Assembly: GCA_937928735.1 (NCBI GenBank)
Contig: CALFVF010000001.1
Span: 124,001-188,000, forward strand
Origin: an uncultured Verrucomicrobiales bacterium
Lineage (GTDB): Bacteria; Verrucomicrobiota; Verrucomicrobiia; Verrucomicrobiales; Akkermansiaceae
Reading direction: 5' to 3'
Length of the DNA stretch: 64,000 bases
Positions within the stretch are counted from its first letter, which is position 1; each line of letters begins with the position of its first letter. This document shows positions 33,100-44,496 of the stretch, piece by piece. Position numbers and translations under genes: made by a program. The notes below the pieces were generated by a model. The model had not been told where the DNA came from, searched no databases, and worked only from the letters and a program-made list of their open reading frames with translations.

Positions 33100-36000
33100 A
33101 TGGCCGAAAGACGCTACTTTGGAACGATTGAAGAAGTCATTCAACCTCCGAACCTCATCGAGGTTCAGAGTAAATCTTATGAAGATTTCTTGCAGAAAGA
33201 TGTGCCCGCATCACAGCGAACTGAAACAGGACTACAGTCCGTATTGAGGGAGGTTTTCCCGATCAAGAGCTATGATGAGACCATAGAACTCGATTTCATC
33301 GCCTATGATATCGAAGATTCTAAGATCACAGCTTTAGAGGCGCTGCAGACTGGCGAAAGCTTCAGTGCAGCTCTTTATGTGACGTTCAAGCTCAAGGACG
33401 AGACTGGTACGAAGAAAGAGCGTGTCTACATGGGAGAGCTCCCGATGATGACGCGTCGTGGTACTTTTGTGATAAATGGCGCTGAGCGTGTGATCGTTTC
33501 TCAGCTCCACCGCTCACCTGGTATCTGTTTTGAAAAATCTCAGCACCTTAATGGGAAGGATCTCTTCTCTTTCCGTATCATCCCAGACCGTGGATCATGG
33601 CTTGAGACTCAGTTTGATACCAATGATCTACTCTATGTCTACCTAGATCGCCGTCGTCGTAGACGTAAGTTCTTAGCATCCACTTTCCTCCGTGCACTTG
33701 GATATCCGACGAACCGTGACCTAGTTTCTCAGTTCTATGACATTGAGAAACTCAAGCTCAAGCAGGAGATGGACGAGGAGGAACTTGCTATTAAATTACC
33801 ATTTGAAGATGTCTTTGATGGTGAAGTGGTTGTAGCAAAAGCACTTGAGCCAATGTCTATTGGTGTGGTGCGCCAGCTGATTGCTCTCGGCACAAAGTCG
33901 ATTGAAGTCATTAGCTCAGGCCCTGAGGACGTCTTTATTAAGTCACTGAAGAAAGATCCTTCACACGATGAAGAATCAGCTCTCAAGGACATTTACAAGA
34001 AGCTGCGCCCCGGTGATCCACCAACGGCTGCAAACGCTAAGGCACTGCTTAAGCGCCTTTTCTTCGATGAGAAGAAGTATGACCTCACTCGCGTGGGACG
34101 CTACAAGATCAATCAAAAGCTCGGCATTGAAGTCGACGCTGCTGAGCGCACTATGGTCGGTGAGGATTTCCTCAATGCCGTAAAGTATGTGCTCAAGCTG
34201 AAGGGTGGAGACGGGGTTCTCGATGATATCGATCACCTTGGTTCTCGTCGTGTACGTGCAGTGGGTGAGCTACTTGCAAATCAGTGTCGTGTCGGTCTGG
34301 CTCGTACAGAGCGCCTTGTGAAGGAGCGCATGACTCTCTTTGATGTGAATATCGAGGGCATGACACCTCAGAAACTCATTAACCCGAAGGCTCTCTCCGC
34401 TGTGGTTCGTGACTTCTTTGGCCGCTCACAACTCTCTCAGTTCATGGATCAGACAAATCCTCTGGCAGAGCTCACGCACAAGCGTCGTCTCTCGGCCCTT
34501 GGACCTGGTGGTTTGAACCGTGACCGTGCGGGTTTTGAGGTGCGTGATGTTCACCCATCTCACTATGGACGTATTTGCCCGATTGAGACTCCAGAGGGAC
34601 CAAATATTGGTCTCATTAACTCCATGTGTACGTATGCACGCATCAATGAATTTGGTTTCATTGAGACTCCTTATCGCAAGGTGGTCAAAGGTCGTGTGAC
34701 CAACGAAATCGAATATGTCACTGCGGATCAGGAGGAAAATTTCCTCATTGCTCAGGCAAACAACCCGATTGATTCTAAAGGAAATTTCCTCAATGAGCGA
34801 GTGACTGTGCGCGAGCGCGGTGAGTTCCTCGAGATGGAACCTAAAGACATCCAGTACATGGATGTTTCACCGAAGCAGCTCGTTTCTGTAGCTGCTGGTC
34901 TGATTCCTTTCCTTGAGCACGATGATGCGAACCGCGCACTGATGGGCTCAAACATGCAACGCCAAGGTGTGCCACTTCTCGTGTCAGAAGCACCATTTGT
35001 CGGTACTGGTCTTGAGGCTAAGGCCGCTGCGGATTCTCGCTCAGTAGTGATCTCTGAGTCAGATGGTATTGTCGCGGCCTCTACGGCAGAAATGATCGTT
35101 GTGTCTAAAGACGGTGCACTCCCAGTGTCTGATGAGCAGTTCATCTCAGATTCAGCTTCTGTAAACTCGAATCCTGAGAAAGGTGTATACGTCTACCCTC
35201 TGCGTAAGTTCATGCGCTCCAATGCGGGTACATGTATGAATCAGAAGCCGATTGTGAACCGTGGTGACAAGGTGAAAATCGGTTCTGTTCTCGCGGATGG
35301 GCCGAACACTGAAAACGGTGAGCTTGCTCTTGGTCGTAATGTTCTTGTGGCCTTCATGCCATGGAATGGATATAACTTTGAGGATGCGATTGTGATCTCA
35401 GAGAAAGTGGTGAAGGAAGATATCTATACTTCGATCCATATTTCTGAGTACGAATGCGCTGCTCGTGACACCAAGCTCGGGCCTGAGGAAATCACCCGTG
35501 ATATTCCAAATGTTGGTGAGGAAGCTCTCAAGAACCTCGATCATGACGGTATTGTCCGCATTGGTGCAGAGGTGAAGCCTGGTGATATCTTAGTAGGTAA
35601 GATCACGCCAAAGTCAGAGACAGAGCTCGCACCAGAAGAGCGCCTACTGCGCGCGATCTTCGGGGAGAAAGCCGCTGACGTAAAGGACACTTCACTCCGT
35701 GTGCCTTCTGGAACCATCGGTATTGTTCAGGACATTCGCATCAGCACGCATGGAGTCGCTCGCCGTAAAGGGGACGTGGATCCTGCTGAGATGAAGAAGC
35801 AGTTCAAGAAGATCAATGATGATCACAAGAAGAAAAAAGATGCTCTCATCAGTCAGCTAACAGAGAAGCTCTCTGACATCTTACTTGGGGAGAAAATTCC
35901 TCTGGATGTGGTGAACGCTCAGACGGGTGAAATCATCATTCCTGCGAACCGTAAGATCACAAAGACGCTCTTGCGTAAGCTCGCAGACATCCATGATCAT

Positions 36001-37032
36001 ATCGAAATTGATCCATCTCCGATCCGTAACAAGATCCTTGAAATCATCTCTTCTTTCGAAGGGCGTTTCCAGGAGCTAGATACAGATCGTGAGCGCCGTC
36101 TCGACCAGATCGAATCAGGGGACGAAGTGGATCCTGGCGTGATTAAAGAAGTGAAAGTCTATGTCGCCAAGAAGCGTAAGCTCTCTGTTGGTGATAAGAT
36201 GGCTGGTCGCCACGGTAACAAAGGTGTTGTTGCTGTGATCGTGCCAGAGGAGGACATGCCCTACACAGAAGACGGAACTCCAGTGGACATTTGTTTGAAC
36301 CCACTTGGTGTGCCTTCCCGAATGAACGTCGGTCAGGTTTTGGAAACTCACCTTGGAGTCGCGGCGAAAGCCCTTGGCTTCACGGTAGCTACGCCAATTT
36401 TTGATGGTATTCCTGAGGAGAAGATCTGGAACTACATGTCTGAGGCGAAGAAAGTCGAAGGCTACACCTGGATTGGTGATGGTAAAGATGGTTCTGTAGG
36501 CGGTAAGTCTACACTCATTGATGGCCGTACAGGTGAAGCGATTCACCAACCAGTGGTGGTAGGCTTTATCTACATGCTGAAGCTCGGTCACCTCGTGGCG
36601 GATAAGATTCACGCTCGTGCAGTGGGACCATACTCACTGGTCACACAGCAGCCGCTGGGTGGTAAGGCTCAGTACGGTGGCCAGCGATTCGGTGAGATGG
36701 AAGTCTGGGCGCTCGAAGCGTATGGAGCAGCTTATACCCTACAGGAAATGCTCACAGTGAAGTCCGATGACGTGCAAGGTCGTACAAGAATCTACGAGGC
36801 AATTGTCAAAGGTGACAATAACCTCGAAGCTGGTACGCCAGAGTCCTTTAATGTTCTCATTAAGGAAATGCAGTCACTCGGTCTGGATGTTCGCCCTGGT
36901 AAGAAGGGAGACCGCCCAGCACATGCGCAGGAGCCCACGGACTTTAGTGGAGGCTTTGATTTAAAGAATGATAGTCCTTCTAGTGATAATGATGCCTCTG
37001 ATGATTTCTCTCTCGATGATCTCACGCTCTAA
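33100..37032 (+). CDS. rpoB: RNA polymerase beta subunit
   Basis: Catalytic-core subunit of RNA polymerase, 1310 residues. The rifampicin region begins at about residue 442 ('[15 protein letters not shown]', then '[13 protein letters not shown]') and carries the sensitive-type Asp, His and Ser residues. Others: '[21 protein letters not shown]', '[18 protein letters not shown]', '[11 protein letters not shown]', and the C-terminal '[18 protein letters not shown]'. The C-terminus has an acidic, Ser-rich extension (about the last 35 residues). Unlike in most bacteria no rplJ-rplL genes precede it; a 700-base region with hairpins and an ABC1-kinase gene lies upstream. rpoC follows after 48 bases. 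Confidence 0.98.
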   Translation: MAERRYFGTIEEVIQPPNLIEVQSKSYEDFLQKDVPASQRTETGLQSVLREVFPIKSYDETIELDFIAYDIEDSKITALEALQTGESFSAALYVTFKLKDETGTKKERVYMGELPMMTRRGTFVINGAERVIVSQLHRSPGICFEKSQHLNGKDLFSFRIIPDRGSWLETQFDTNDLLYVYLDRRRRRRKFLASTFLRALGYPTNRDLVSQFYDIEKLKLKQEMDEEELAIKLPFEDVFDGEVVVAKALEPMSIGVVRQLIALGTKSIEVISSGPEDVFIKSLKKDPSHDEESALKDIYKKLRPGDPPTAANAKALLKRLFFDEKKYDLTRVGRYKINQKLGIEVDAAERTMVGEDFLNAVKYVLKLKGGDGVLDDIDHLGSRRVRAVGELLANQCRVGLARTERLVKERMTLFDVNIEGMTPQKLINPKALSAVVRDFFGRSQLSQFMDQTNPLAELTHKRRLSALGPGGLNRDRAGFEVRDVHPSHYGRICPIETPEGPNIGLINSMCTYARINEFGFIETPYRKVVKGRVTNEIEYVTADQEENFLIAQANNPIDSKGNFLNERVTVRERGEFLEMEPKDIQYMDVSPKQLVSVAAGLIPFLEHDDANRALMGSNMQRQGVPLLVSEAPFVGTGLEAKAAADSRSVVISESDGIVAASTAEMIVVSKDGALPVSDEQFISDSASVNSNPEKGVYVYPLRKFMRSNAGTCMNQKPIVNRGDKVKIGSVLADGPNTENGELALGRNVLVAFMPWNGYNFEDAIVISEKVVKEDIYTSIHISEYECAARDTKLGPEEITRDIPNVGEEALKNLDHDGIVRIGAEVKPGDILVGKITPKSETELAPEERLLRAIFGEKAADVKDTSLRVPSGTIGIVQDIRISTHGVARRKGDVDPAEMKKQFKKINDDHKKKKDALISQLTEKLSDILLGEKIPLDVVNAQTGEIIIPANRKITKTLLRKLADIHDHIEIDPSPIRNKILEIISSFEGRFQELDTDRERRLDQIESGDEVDPGVIKEVKVYVAKKRKLSVGDKMAGRHGNKGVVAVIVPEEDMPYTEDGTPVDICLNPLGVPSRMNVGQVLETHLGVAAKALGFTVATPIFDGIPEEKIWNYMSEAKKVEGYTWIGDGKDGSVGGKSTLIDGRTGEAIHQPVVVGFIYMLKLGHLVADKIHARAVGPYSLVTQQPLGGKAQYGGQRFGEMEVWALEAYGAAYTLQEMLTVKSDDVQGRTRIYEAIVKGDNNLEAGTPESFNVLIKEMQSLGLDVRPGKKGDRPAHAQEPTDFSGGFDLKNDSPSSDNDASDDFSLDDLTL

Positions 37033-37080
37033 GCTCAACACAAACACAGACAATAAACTACTAACCGATAAACTTATATC

Positions 37081-40000
37081 ATGAGTGTTGAAACAAATCT
37101 TCGCGAATTATTCGGCGTTAATGACAAGCCAGAAGCTTTTGATCATGTCGCCATCACTGTCGCTCGTCCTGACATCATCCGCGGATGGTCACAGGGTGAG
37201 GTGCAGAACCCAGAAACAATCAACTACAGAACCTTTAAGCCCGAAAAAGGCGGCTTATTCTGTGAGCGTATCTTCGGCCCAACACGTGACTGGGAGTGTG
37301 CCTGTGGTAAGTACAAGCGCATTAAGCACAAGGGAGTGATCTGTGATCGCTGTGGTGTGGAAGTCACACTCTCACGCGTTCGTCGTGAGCGTATGGGTCA
37401 CATTGAGCTTTCTGTCCCTGTCTCTCACATTTGGTTCTACAAGTGTATGCCTTCTCGTATTGGTCTTGTGCTCGACATGAGTGCTCGCCACCTTGAGCGC
37501 GTCATTTACTATGAGGACTACATCGTGACTGACTCTGGCACGACACCACTTGAGCGTGGTCAGCTTCTCACAGAGAGTGAGCTGCGTGATGCTGAGGAAG
37601 ACTACGGTGAGGACACATTCCGTGCGGCTATGGGTGCTGAGGCACTCCAGGATCTACTCTCACAGGTTGATCTCCTTGAGCTTGTGAAAGAGCTCGAAGA
37701 AGCCATGGAAACCACTCGCTCCAAGCAGGTTCGCAAGAAGCTCGCTAAGCGTCTGAAGCTCGCTCAGGGTTTCCACACCTCAAAGAGCCGTCCAGAGTGG
37801 ATGATCATGAATGTTCTGCCGGTGATCCCGCCAGATCTTCGCCCGCTCGTACCTCTTGAGGGTGGACGTTTTGCGACATCAGATCTGAATGATCTCTATC
37901 GCCGTGTGATTAACCGTAACAATCGTCTAAAGAACCTTCTTCTACTGAAGACTCCAGAGGTGATTATCCGCAATGAGAAGCGCATGCTGCAGGAAGCTGT
38001 GGATGCTCTCTTTGATAATGGTCGTCATGGCCGCGCTGTCACAGGTGCTGGTAACCGTGCGCTGAAGTCACTCTCTGACATGCTTAAGGGTAAGGGTGGC
38101 CGTTTCCGCCAGAACTTACTTGGTAAGCGCGTGGATTACTCTGGTCGTTCTGTGATCGTGGGTGGCCCTGAGCTTAAGCTTGGTCAATGTGGTCTTCCTA
38201 AGAAGATGGCACTCACACTCTTTGAGCCATTTATCATCCGCCGCCTGAAGGAACTCGGCTACTGCCACACAGTGCGCTCAGCCAAGAAGATGATTGATCG
38301 TAAGACTACAGAGGTCTGGGACATCCTCGCTGAAGTGACGAAAGGTCACCCAGTGATGCTCAACCGCGCCCCGACTCTTCACCGTCTCTCTATCCAGGCC
38401 TTTGAGCCAGTGCTCATTGAGGGCTCAGCGATTCGTGTGCACCCACTGGTGTGTACTGCGTACAATGCTGACTTTGACGGTGATCAGATGGCGGTTCACG
38501 TGCCACTTTCTGTGGAAGCACAGATGGAAGCGCGTCAGCTGATGCTAGCTCCAAATAACATCTTCTCACCATCTTCTGGTAAGCCGATTACGACTCCATC
38601 GCAGGATATTATTCTCGGTGGTTACTACCTCACCTACTCACGTATTCGCACAGCAGCGGAGCGTGAGCGCATGAAGGAAGTGCATTTACCACTCTTTGAG
38701 AACACCACTGAGGTAGAGTTCGCGATTGCCTCTCGCAAGGTGAAGTACCACGATTTGATTCGTCTGCGTAACCCAGATTTCGCTAAGGAATCTGTCTTTG
38801 GTGATGCAGAGAGCAAGATTATTGAGACGACTGCTGGTCGTGTCCGCTTTAATGAAATCTGGCCAGAAGGTCTTGGCTTCATTAACTTCAATGTGGGCAA
38901 GAAGCAGATCGGTGATGTGATCTGGCGCTGCTACCAAGTTTCTGGTAAGGAACAAACCGTAGAAGCTCTCGATGACCTCAAGGCTCTCGGCTTTAAGGAG
39001 GCGACTCGTTCTGGTATCTCTATCGGTATCGTCGACATGGTGATTCCAGAGGAGAAGCCAGCTGAGCTTGAGAAAGCGTATGCAGAGATCGACACTGTCA
39101 CTGAGCGCTATCAGAATGGTGTGATCACAGATGGTGAGCGCTACCAGCAGGTGGTGGATACATGGACTCGCTGTGGTGATAATATCGCCAATGCTCTCTA
39201 CCGTAAGTTAGAGCATAACGAAGGTGAAGAAATGGCGAACCCACTCTACATGATGGTGGACTCTGGTGCTCGTGGTAACAAAGCACAGATTAAGCAGCTC
39301 TCAGGAATGCGTGGTCTGATGGCGAAGCCTTCTGGTGAGATCATTGAGCGTCCAATTACCTCGAACTTCCGTGAAGGTCTCTCTGTACTTGAGTACTTCA
39401 TTTCCACGCACGGTGCGCGTAAGGGACTTGCTGATACAGCTCTTAAGACTGCGGACTCAGGCTACATGACTCGTAAGCTTGTGGATGTGTCTCAAGACGT
39501 GATCATCAATGAGTCTGACTGTGGTACTGTCAATGGTATCGTTGTGAAGCCAATCTACGATGGTGATGAGGAAACTGCCTCACTCGCCTCACGTATCTAT
39601 GGTAGAACATCTTGTGAGCAGGTGATTGATCCTGTCTCAGGTGAGGTGATCATCAAGGTCAATGACATCATCTCGGAAACTCAGGCAGATGCTGTTGAGA
39701 ACATTGGTTATGAGCGTCTAAAGATTCGCTCTATCCTGACTTGCGAAGCAGATAAAGGCTGCTGTGCCCACTGCTATGGCCTGAATCTCGCGACTGGTGA
39801 AATCGGTAAAGATGGCGAAGCTGTCGGAATTATTGCCGCTCAATCGATTGGTGAGCCAGGTACTCAGCTGACAATGCGTACATTCCACGTTGGTGGTGTG
39901 GCGACAAATGTCGCGAAGCAACCAGAAATCAAGGCGAAGAATGGTGGTACAGTGGTTTACAAGAACCTACGTACCGTAAAGGACCCAGAGGGTAACTTCG

Positions 40001-41268
40001 TTGTTCTCAATAAGAATGGTTCTGTACTCGTGAATGACGCGGACGGTCTTACTCTAGATGAGAACTTCCTAGTGATCGGTTCCGTGATTAGCGTAGCTGA
40101 TGGCGAGAAGGTCAAGAAAGGGAAAGTCTTTGTCACATGGGATCCATACAACGTACCGATTCTCACAGAGAAGCCAGGTAAGATTGAGTTCCGTGACATG
40201 ATTTCTGGTATCACAGTTTCCACGGAAACTGATAAGGAAACGGGTAAGAAGGGCATGGTTGTTACCGAGCACAAAGAAGATCTTCACCCAATGGTACTTA
40301 TCCTTGATGAGAAGACTTCGGAAGTTCTTGCTCAGTATCCAGTGCCAGTCGGTGCTCACCTTTCTGTCACAGAAGGGAAAGTTGTTGCTGGTGGTAGCCA
40401 ACTTGCGAGAACGCCTCGTAAGGCTTCTAAGACAAAGGACATTACTGGTGGTCTTCCTCGAATTGCTGAGCTCTTTGAGGCTCGTAAGCCGAAGGATGCT
40501 TGCACAATTGCAAAAATCGACGGTGAAGTTTCCTTTGGTGCGAATGTTCGCGGCAAGAAGAAGGTGATTGTGACCAATCAGGAAACTGGTGAAAGTGCCG
40601 ACCACCTCGTTGCTATGAATAAGCCAGTCACAGTGGGTGAGGGTGATATTCTCGCGCGTGGTGAACAAATCACTGATGGCCCGATTTCTCCAGAAGACTT
40701 GCTAGAGGCTTGTGGTGCGCAGGAGCTCCAGGAGCACCTTGTGAATGAAGTGCAAGCGGTGTACCGACTGCAGGGTGTAGAGATCAATGACAAGCACATT
40801 GAGATCATCATTCGCCAGATGCTTCGTAAGGTGAAAATCACCGAGCCTGGTGATAGTGAATTCCTCTGGGGTGACCAAGTGGATCGCACGTCCTTTGTGA
40901 AAGCTAACCGTGAGATCGAAATCCAAGGTGGTAAAGCTGCCGAGGGTGAGCCAGTACTACTTGGTATTACGAAGGCATCTCTCGAGACAGATTCCTTTAT
41001 CTCAGCCGCTTCCTTCCAGGACACGACACGTGTTCTTACAGAGGCGGCGACTCTAGGGCGCGTCGATAATCTCGAAGGCTTTAAGGAAAACGTCATCATG
41101 GGTCACCTCATTCCTGCGGGAACAGGTTTCCCAACGCACAAGGAAGCTCGCTTTGAATTCACAGAGCAGCCAACTATGCTGACTCAGGAAAGTGAGGATG
41201 CAGCGACTGGCACCGAAGGTGCGGAAGCGACTCCTGCTGTAGCTGCCGAAGACGAATTCACCGTCTAA
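37081..41268 (+). CDS. rpoC: RNA polymerase beta' subunit
   Basis: Largest subunit of RNA polymerase, 1395 residues. N-terminal zinc site: C73, C75, C88 and C91 in 'CACGKYKR' and 'CDRCGVE'. The catalytic Mg2+ loop is N462-A-D464-F-D466-G-D468. The second zinc site includes '[15 protein letters not shown]' (about 890-905). The bridge helix/trigger-loop segment includes '[23 protein letters not shown]' (about 725), given here in part only. A long insert of the usual sandwich-hybrid type lies between 940 and 1130. The tail of about 25 residues is Ala/Glu/Thr-rich. A perfect terminator follows 25 bases after the stop. Confidence 0.98.
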   Translation: MSVETNLRELFGVNDKPEAFDHVAITVARPDIIRGWSQGEVQNPETINYRTFKPEKGGLFCERIFGPTRDWECACGKYKRIKHKGVICDRCGVEVTLSRVRRERMGHIELSVPVSHIWFYKCMPSRIGLVLDMSARHLERVIYYEDYIVTDSGTTPLERGQLLTESELRDAEEDYGEDTFRAAMGAEALQDLLSQVDLLELVKELEEAMETTRSKQVRKKLAKRLKLAQGFHTSKSRPEWMIMNVLPVIPPDLRPLVPLEGGRFATSDLNDLYRRVINRNNRLKNLLLLKTPEVIIRNEKRMLQEAVDALFDNGRHGRAVTGAGNRALKSLSDMLKGKGGRFRQNLLGKRVDYSGRSVIVGGPELKLGQCGLPKKMALTLFEPFIIRRLKELGYCHTVRSAKKMIDRKTTEVWDILAEVTKGHPVMLNRAPTLHRLSIQAFEPVLIEGSAIRVHPLVCTAYNADFDGDQMAVHVPLSVEAQMEARQLMLAPNNIFSPSSGKPITTPSQDIILGGYYLTYSRIRTAAERERMKEVHLPLFENTTEVEFAIASRKVKYHDLIRLRNPDFAKESVFGDAESKIIETTAGRVRFNEIWPEGLGFINFNVGKKQIGDVIWRCYQVSGKEQTVEALDDLKALGFKEATRSGISIGIVDMVIPEEKPAELEKAYAEIDTVTERYQNGVITDGERYQQVVDTWTRCGDNIANALYRKLEHNEGEEMANPLYMMVDSGARGNKAQIKQLSGMRGLMAKPSGEIIERPITSNFREGLSVLEYFISTHGARKGLADTALKTADSGYMTRKLVDVSQDVIINESDCGTVNGIVVKPIYDGDEETASLASRIYGRTSCEQVIDPVSGEVIIKVNDIISETQADAVENIGYERLKIRSILTCEADKGCCAHCYGLNLATGEIGKDGEAVGIIAAQSIGEPGTQLTMRTFHVGGVATNVAKQPEIKAKNGGTVVYKNLRTVKDPEGNFVVLNKNGSVLVNDADGLTLDENFLVIGSVISVADGEKVKKGKVFVTWDPYNVPILTEKPGKIEFRDMISGITVSTETDKETGKKGMVVTEHKEDLHPMVLILDEKTSEVLAQYPVPVGAHLSVTEGKVVAGGSQLARTPRKASKTKDITGGLPRIAELFEARKPKDACTIAKIDGEVSFGANVRGKKKVIVTNQETGESADHLVAMNKPVTVGEGDILARGEQITDGPISPEDLLEACGAQELQEHLVNEVQAVYRLQGVEINDKHIEIIIRQMLRKVKITEPGDSEFLWGDQVDRTSFVKANREIEIQGGKAAEGEPVLLGITKASLETDSFISAASFQDTTRVLTEAATLGRVDNLEGFKENVIMGHLIPAGTGFPTHKEARFEFTEQPTMLTQESEDAATGTEGAEATPAVAAEDEFTV

Positions 41269-41293
41269 GTCGAAACTGACAGACTGACTCTAC

Positions 41294-41328
41294 ATCCCTC
41301 TGATCCTTGCTGATCAGAGGGATTTTTG
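41294..41328 (+). terminator. Rho-independent terminator of rpoBC
   Basis: A perfect 12-bp stem (41294-41305 with 41312-41323), 6-base loop, followed by five T. It is the strongest terminator in the window. Confidence 0.95.
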
Positions 41329-41499
41329 TGTCTGAGAGGTGGCTTGTTATGGCGATCGTGGGGCACTTTAAGCCACGCTTGTTTAGTGATGGGGCGGTGG
41401 AAGGAAGCAGGCATACTTTAAGAATCTATCTATGATGCACTCCTTGTGCTCCTGTACTTGCCTTTCGGATAAAATACGACTACTGCTTTCTCGCTGACT

Positions 41500-42552
41500 A
41501 TGTCTATATCGATCAATTTTAAGAAAGCTAGTGTCCTCTCCATCTCTCTAGCGAAAGTAGGAAACGCTCACCGTGGTGAACCTCTCAAAACATCACGTGA
41601 TCTCTGTAAGTTTGATGAGGCGGATAATGAGATGCTCACCCACGCCTTTCTCAAGCCTTTCCGTGGACTTGAGCGCTACTCTCTTCATCATCACTCTGAG
41701 TTGAGTCTGAATGAAATGTATGGCTACGCTGATTCTGTCTTTAGTCAGCAAGAGAGATTTCTGTCCTTTAGCCGTAAAATGGCGAGGCACCTTTACGATA
41801 AATCACGCCACCCGAACATTAAGGCAGGGGATTTGTGTATCGCCCTAGTTGGGAATGTGTATGTGAACAAGCTCCCATGCACAGCCATTAGTATCGTGAA
41901 GTCTGAGAGCTTAGTGCCATTCTTAGAAATCTCGGATAAAGAGGGTGATTTACAGCTCACGACGCACAATGGAATTTACCCAGATAAGATTGATAAGGGA
42001 GCACTACTTGTTGATTTCCAGAAAGACGACGGTTTTCTTGTCTACACATTCGATAAAAGTGGGGCGGATGCGAATTTTTGGGTGAAAGATTTCTTGGGAG
42101 CGAAGCCACAGAGAGATGATGAGTATAAGACCAAGCAGTATGCAGAAATGTGCGCTTCTTTTGCCAAAGACGGTCTTCCTGATGATCTTGGGGAAGAAGA
42201 TCGCTTCCGCCTAGCGAATCAGGCCGCGCAGTATTTTTCTGAGAAAGACCAGTTTGAGTCAGAGTCATTCCAGCAAGAGGTGCTTAAAGAACCTGAGCGT
42301 ATCGAAGCTTTTCGTTCCTATAAGGATAATTACAAGGATGAAGAGGGCAAGCCAGTGGATGAGGAATTCCAAATTGCTGGTGGTGTCGCGAAGAAGGCGA
42401 TGGGGAAGGTGAAATCTGCTCTGCGATTAGACTCAGGGGTGCTTCTGCGCTTCACACCAGATTTTGTTGATCACCCGGATAGTATTGAGCGTGGTTTTGA
42501 TGAAGAACGTGGTCAGAAATTCATCAAACTCTATTATGAGGAAGAATTATAA
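41500..42552 (+). CDS. nucleoid-associated protein, NdpA/YejK family
   Basis: A 350-residue protein resembling the 37-kDa nucleoid-associated proteins (YejK/NdpA), which bind the chromosome. Supporting features are the length (335 in E. coli), the early acidic-His rich region, 'SQQERFLSFSRKMARHLYDKS' (split: about residues 84-104) and the central beta-rich domain with 'AGDLCIALV' and 'ALLVDFQKDDGFLVYTF'. The C-terminal 'VDHPDSIERGFDEERGQKFIKLYYEEEL' region is a lone-start ending seen here at 323-350. Identity is fairly secure at family level; its role in this organism is unknown. It is a single gene, downstream of the rpoBC terminator, with 230 bases of leader. Confidence 0.78.
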   Translation: MSISINFKKASVLSISLAKVGNAHRGEPLKTSRDLCKFDEADNEMLTHAFLKPFRGLERYSLHHHSELSLNEMYGYADSVFSQQERFLSFSRKMARHLYDKSRHPNIKAGDLCIALVGNVYVNKLPCTAISIVKSESLVPFLEISDKEGDLQLTTHNGIYPDKIDKGALLVDFQKDDGFLVYTFDKSGADANFWVKDFLGAKPQRDDEYKTKQYAEMCASFAKDGLPDDLGEEDRFRLANQAAQYFSEKDQFESESFQQEVLKEPERIEAFRSYKDNYKDEEGKPVDEEFQIAGGVAKKAMGKVKSALRLDSGVLLRFTPDFVDHPDSIERGFDEERGQKFIKLYYEEEL

Positions 42553-42763
42553 ATGGTTAGAAAAATATTGTAGGTCACTAGAGTTACCTTATAGCTGAAG
42601 GCAGGCAATGTGCTTTGTCTTAGTGAGAAGGGTGGTCAGATTGTCTCTCGATCCATGGTAATTATCAGAAATGTGATGTGATTTATCAATGCGTTAAAAA
42701 TGTTACGATAATGACTCATTTTTTTCTGGGAATACAGCAACGAATTCGCAGAATACACGCGCT

Positions 42764-43588
42764 ATGAGAAACAAAACAATAATGGCTATAGTGGCAAGTG
42801 CAGCATGTGCAGGCACTTCCCTTGCAAAGGATGAGATCTCTGAGGATATCGCACCTTCTTACACTAACTCAGTCTCTACTTTCACAGAGAATGTAGACGT
42901 TTCCTTTTTTGTAGGTTACGATACGAACTACATCTTCCGTGGTACAGACTTCGGTAATGATCTCTACTCCTTTGGGGTAGATCTTTCTGGTTCTAGTGAT
43001 CTAGGTTTTGACTGGTACGCTGGTGTATGGAGAGGATCATACAACAACGATGGTCTATCAGGTGGCTCAGGCCCTGATGAAGATGAGACAGATATCTATG
43101 GTGGTATCTCAAAGGATCTCGGCTTTGTCACAGTGTCTGCTGGTATCCTTCACTTCTCTTTTGATTCAAACTCAGGAGATGTTAATACTGAAAACTTTAT
43201 TGGTAGCACAGACACCACTGAGCTAGTCTTTGGTCTTTCCAAGTCTGTAGGTCCTATTGATCTTGCTTTCACTTGGTACGAAGACATCGATGCGTTTGAT
43301 TCTACTTACATCGAGTTCACTGTAGGTCACAGCCGTGAACTATCTGATAAACTCACTCTCAACCTTGAAGCAGGCTGGAGTAACTACGATGACTTTGCAG
43401 GTGCTAATGGCGACGAAGCTTATTCTTTCACATCTGTTTCAGCAGGTATTGACTATGCACTCAATGACAATATGACATTGAGCTCATACATCGCAGCTGA
43501 GTTCACAGATGGCGCTTCTGGCACAAATACACCAAACACCACAGATGACGAAATCTATGGTGGTATTTCACTTTCTTTCTCTCTCTAA
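42764..43588 (+). CDS. outer-membrane beta-barrel protein, TorF-like putative porin
   Basis: A 274-residue exported protein with an N-terminal signal peptide (about 1-21, cleavage near 'GTSLA'). Most of the chain alternates hydrophobic and polar residues, as in beta-barrels, with recurrent aromatic 'Y-x-G-x-S' turns ('DIYGGISKDLGF', 'EIYGGISLSF'). The last residues, 'GGISLSFSL', look like a terminal barrel strand recognised by the BAM complex, though ending in Leu rather than Phe. 'GYDTNYIFRG' near the start is like the TorF/Gcw_chp family. Acidic turns are common, suggesting a marine or cation-rich setting. Leader of 211 bases; own terminator. Confidence 0.75.
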   Translation: MRNKTIMAIVASAACAGTSLAKDEISEDIAPSYTNSVSTFTENVDVSFFVGYDTNYIFRGTDFGNDLYSFGVDLSGSSDLGFDWYAGVWRGSYNNDGLSGGSGPDEDETDIYGGISKDLGFVTVSAGILHFSFDSNSGDVNTENFIGSTDTTELVFGLSKSVGPIDLAFTWYEDIDAFDSTYIEFTVGHSRELSDKLTLNLEAGWSNYDDFAGANGDEAYSFTSVSAGIDYALNDNMTLSSYIAAEFTDGASGTNTPNTTDDEIYGGISLSFSL

Positions 43589-43615
43589 TTTCTGAGAGTT
43601 TAGAAGATTTTATAG

Positions 43616-43646
43616 GAGGAAGCTCGTATGGGCTTCCTCTTTTTTT
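43616..43646 (+). terminator. Rho-independent terminator of the porin gene
   Basis: A perfect 8-bp stem (43616-43623 with 43632-43639), 8-base loop, then seven T (43640-43646). It excludes the ORF start at 43628 as the start of birA. Confidence 0.92.
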
Positions 43647-43723
43647 GTGAAGATGCTTTGTTTCCTTTGGAGAATCAAAGATTCTTCTTGAGTGAGAAAG
43701 TAGAGATAAAAGTTAACCAGAGC

Positions 43724-44470
43724 ATGGCATTACATAGAGCATTTGATCCTGCGAAGTTTAAGGCTCTTTATCCGCAGTATACCCAGTACTTGGAGTATGA
43801 ACCTCGGATGGAATCCACGAGTTTACGAGTACGCGCTGAGGTGGAGGCTGGTCGTGCATGCTCGGGCTACCTGGCTGTGACGGATTATCAATCAGCGGGA
43901 AAGGGGCGGCGTGAGAATGCTTGGCAGGCTCTAGCGGGCTCTTCCTTGCTCTTTACTCTGGTCATCGAGACAGAGTTACCCACTGCTCAATACTCAAAAC
44001 TAGGCCTATCCGCAGCTCTCGCCGTGGTGCGTGTTTTGCGCAAGAATCATTATCCTGCGGCCCTCAAGTGGCCCAATGATGTATGGTTAGAAAGAAAGAA
44101 ATGCTGTGGTATTCTGGCAGAAACGATAGGAGAATATGTTCTATTAGGTGTTGGGCTCAATGTGACAAACTCTCCTGATGGGGGCTCATGCCTTTCTCAA
44201 TATAGTGATGAATTCATTCCGAAAGAAAAACTATTAGGTGAGTTAATTTATGAAATTATGTGCCAAGCAAGCCGAGTAGGGCATCCCAGTTTTATAAAAG
44301 AATGTCAGAGTCTACACGGCCTTACAGGGAAGAAAGTCCATTTAATCAGTGGGCGTGAGAGTCTCCAGGGGGTAGTCTCATCCATTAGTGTTGATGGAGG
44401 ATTATGTCTACGAACGGATCTAGGAGTGCGCGAGCTCATGCAGGCACATAGTATCCAGATTATGGAGTAA
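43724..44470 (+). CDS. birA: biotin-[acetyl-CoA-carboxylase] ligase
   Basis: Activates biotin as biotinyl-AMP and attaches it to the biotin carrier of acetyl-CoA carboxylase. The ATG at 43724 gives 248 residues; an ATG at 43628 would lie inside the terminator stem. There is no N-terminal helix-turn-helix, so it is a ligase only and not the bio-operon repressor. Motifs: 'MESTSLRVRAEVEAG' (biotin-binding start), 'TDYQSAGKGRREN' (the Gly-Lys-Gly-Arg-Arg adenylate loop, with GRGRRG-like spacing), 'LKWPNDVWL', 'GILAET' and 'GVGLNVTN'. A C-terminal SH3-like domain covers about 205-248. It is convergent with the TPR gene. Confidence 0.93.
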   Translation: MALHRAFDPAKFKALYPQYTQYLEYEPRMESTSLRVRAEVEAGRACSGYLAVTDYQSAGKGRRENAWQALAGSSLLFTLVIETELPTAQYSKLGLSAALAVVRVLRKNHYPAALKWPNDVWLERKKCCGILAETIGEYVLLGVGLNVTNSPDGGSCLSQYSDEFIPKEKLLGELIYEIMCQASRVGHPSFIKECQSLHGLTGKKVHLISGRESLQGVVSSISVDGGLCLRTDLGVRELMQAHSIQIME

Positions 44471-44496
44471 GGTGGGTGAACCTTATATCCTACATA

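Noticed and set aside
36115-36612. A 165-residue minus-strand ORF inside rpoB
   Set aside because: It is antisense to highly conserved rpoB sequence and is a codon-bias shadow.
43628-43723. N-terminal extension of BirA
   Set aside because: It begins inside the porin terminator stem and loop; the ATG at 43724 fits family length.
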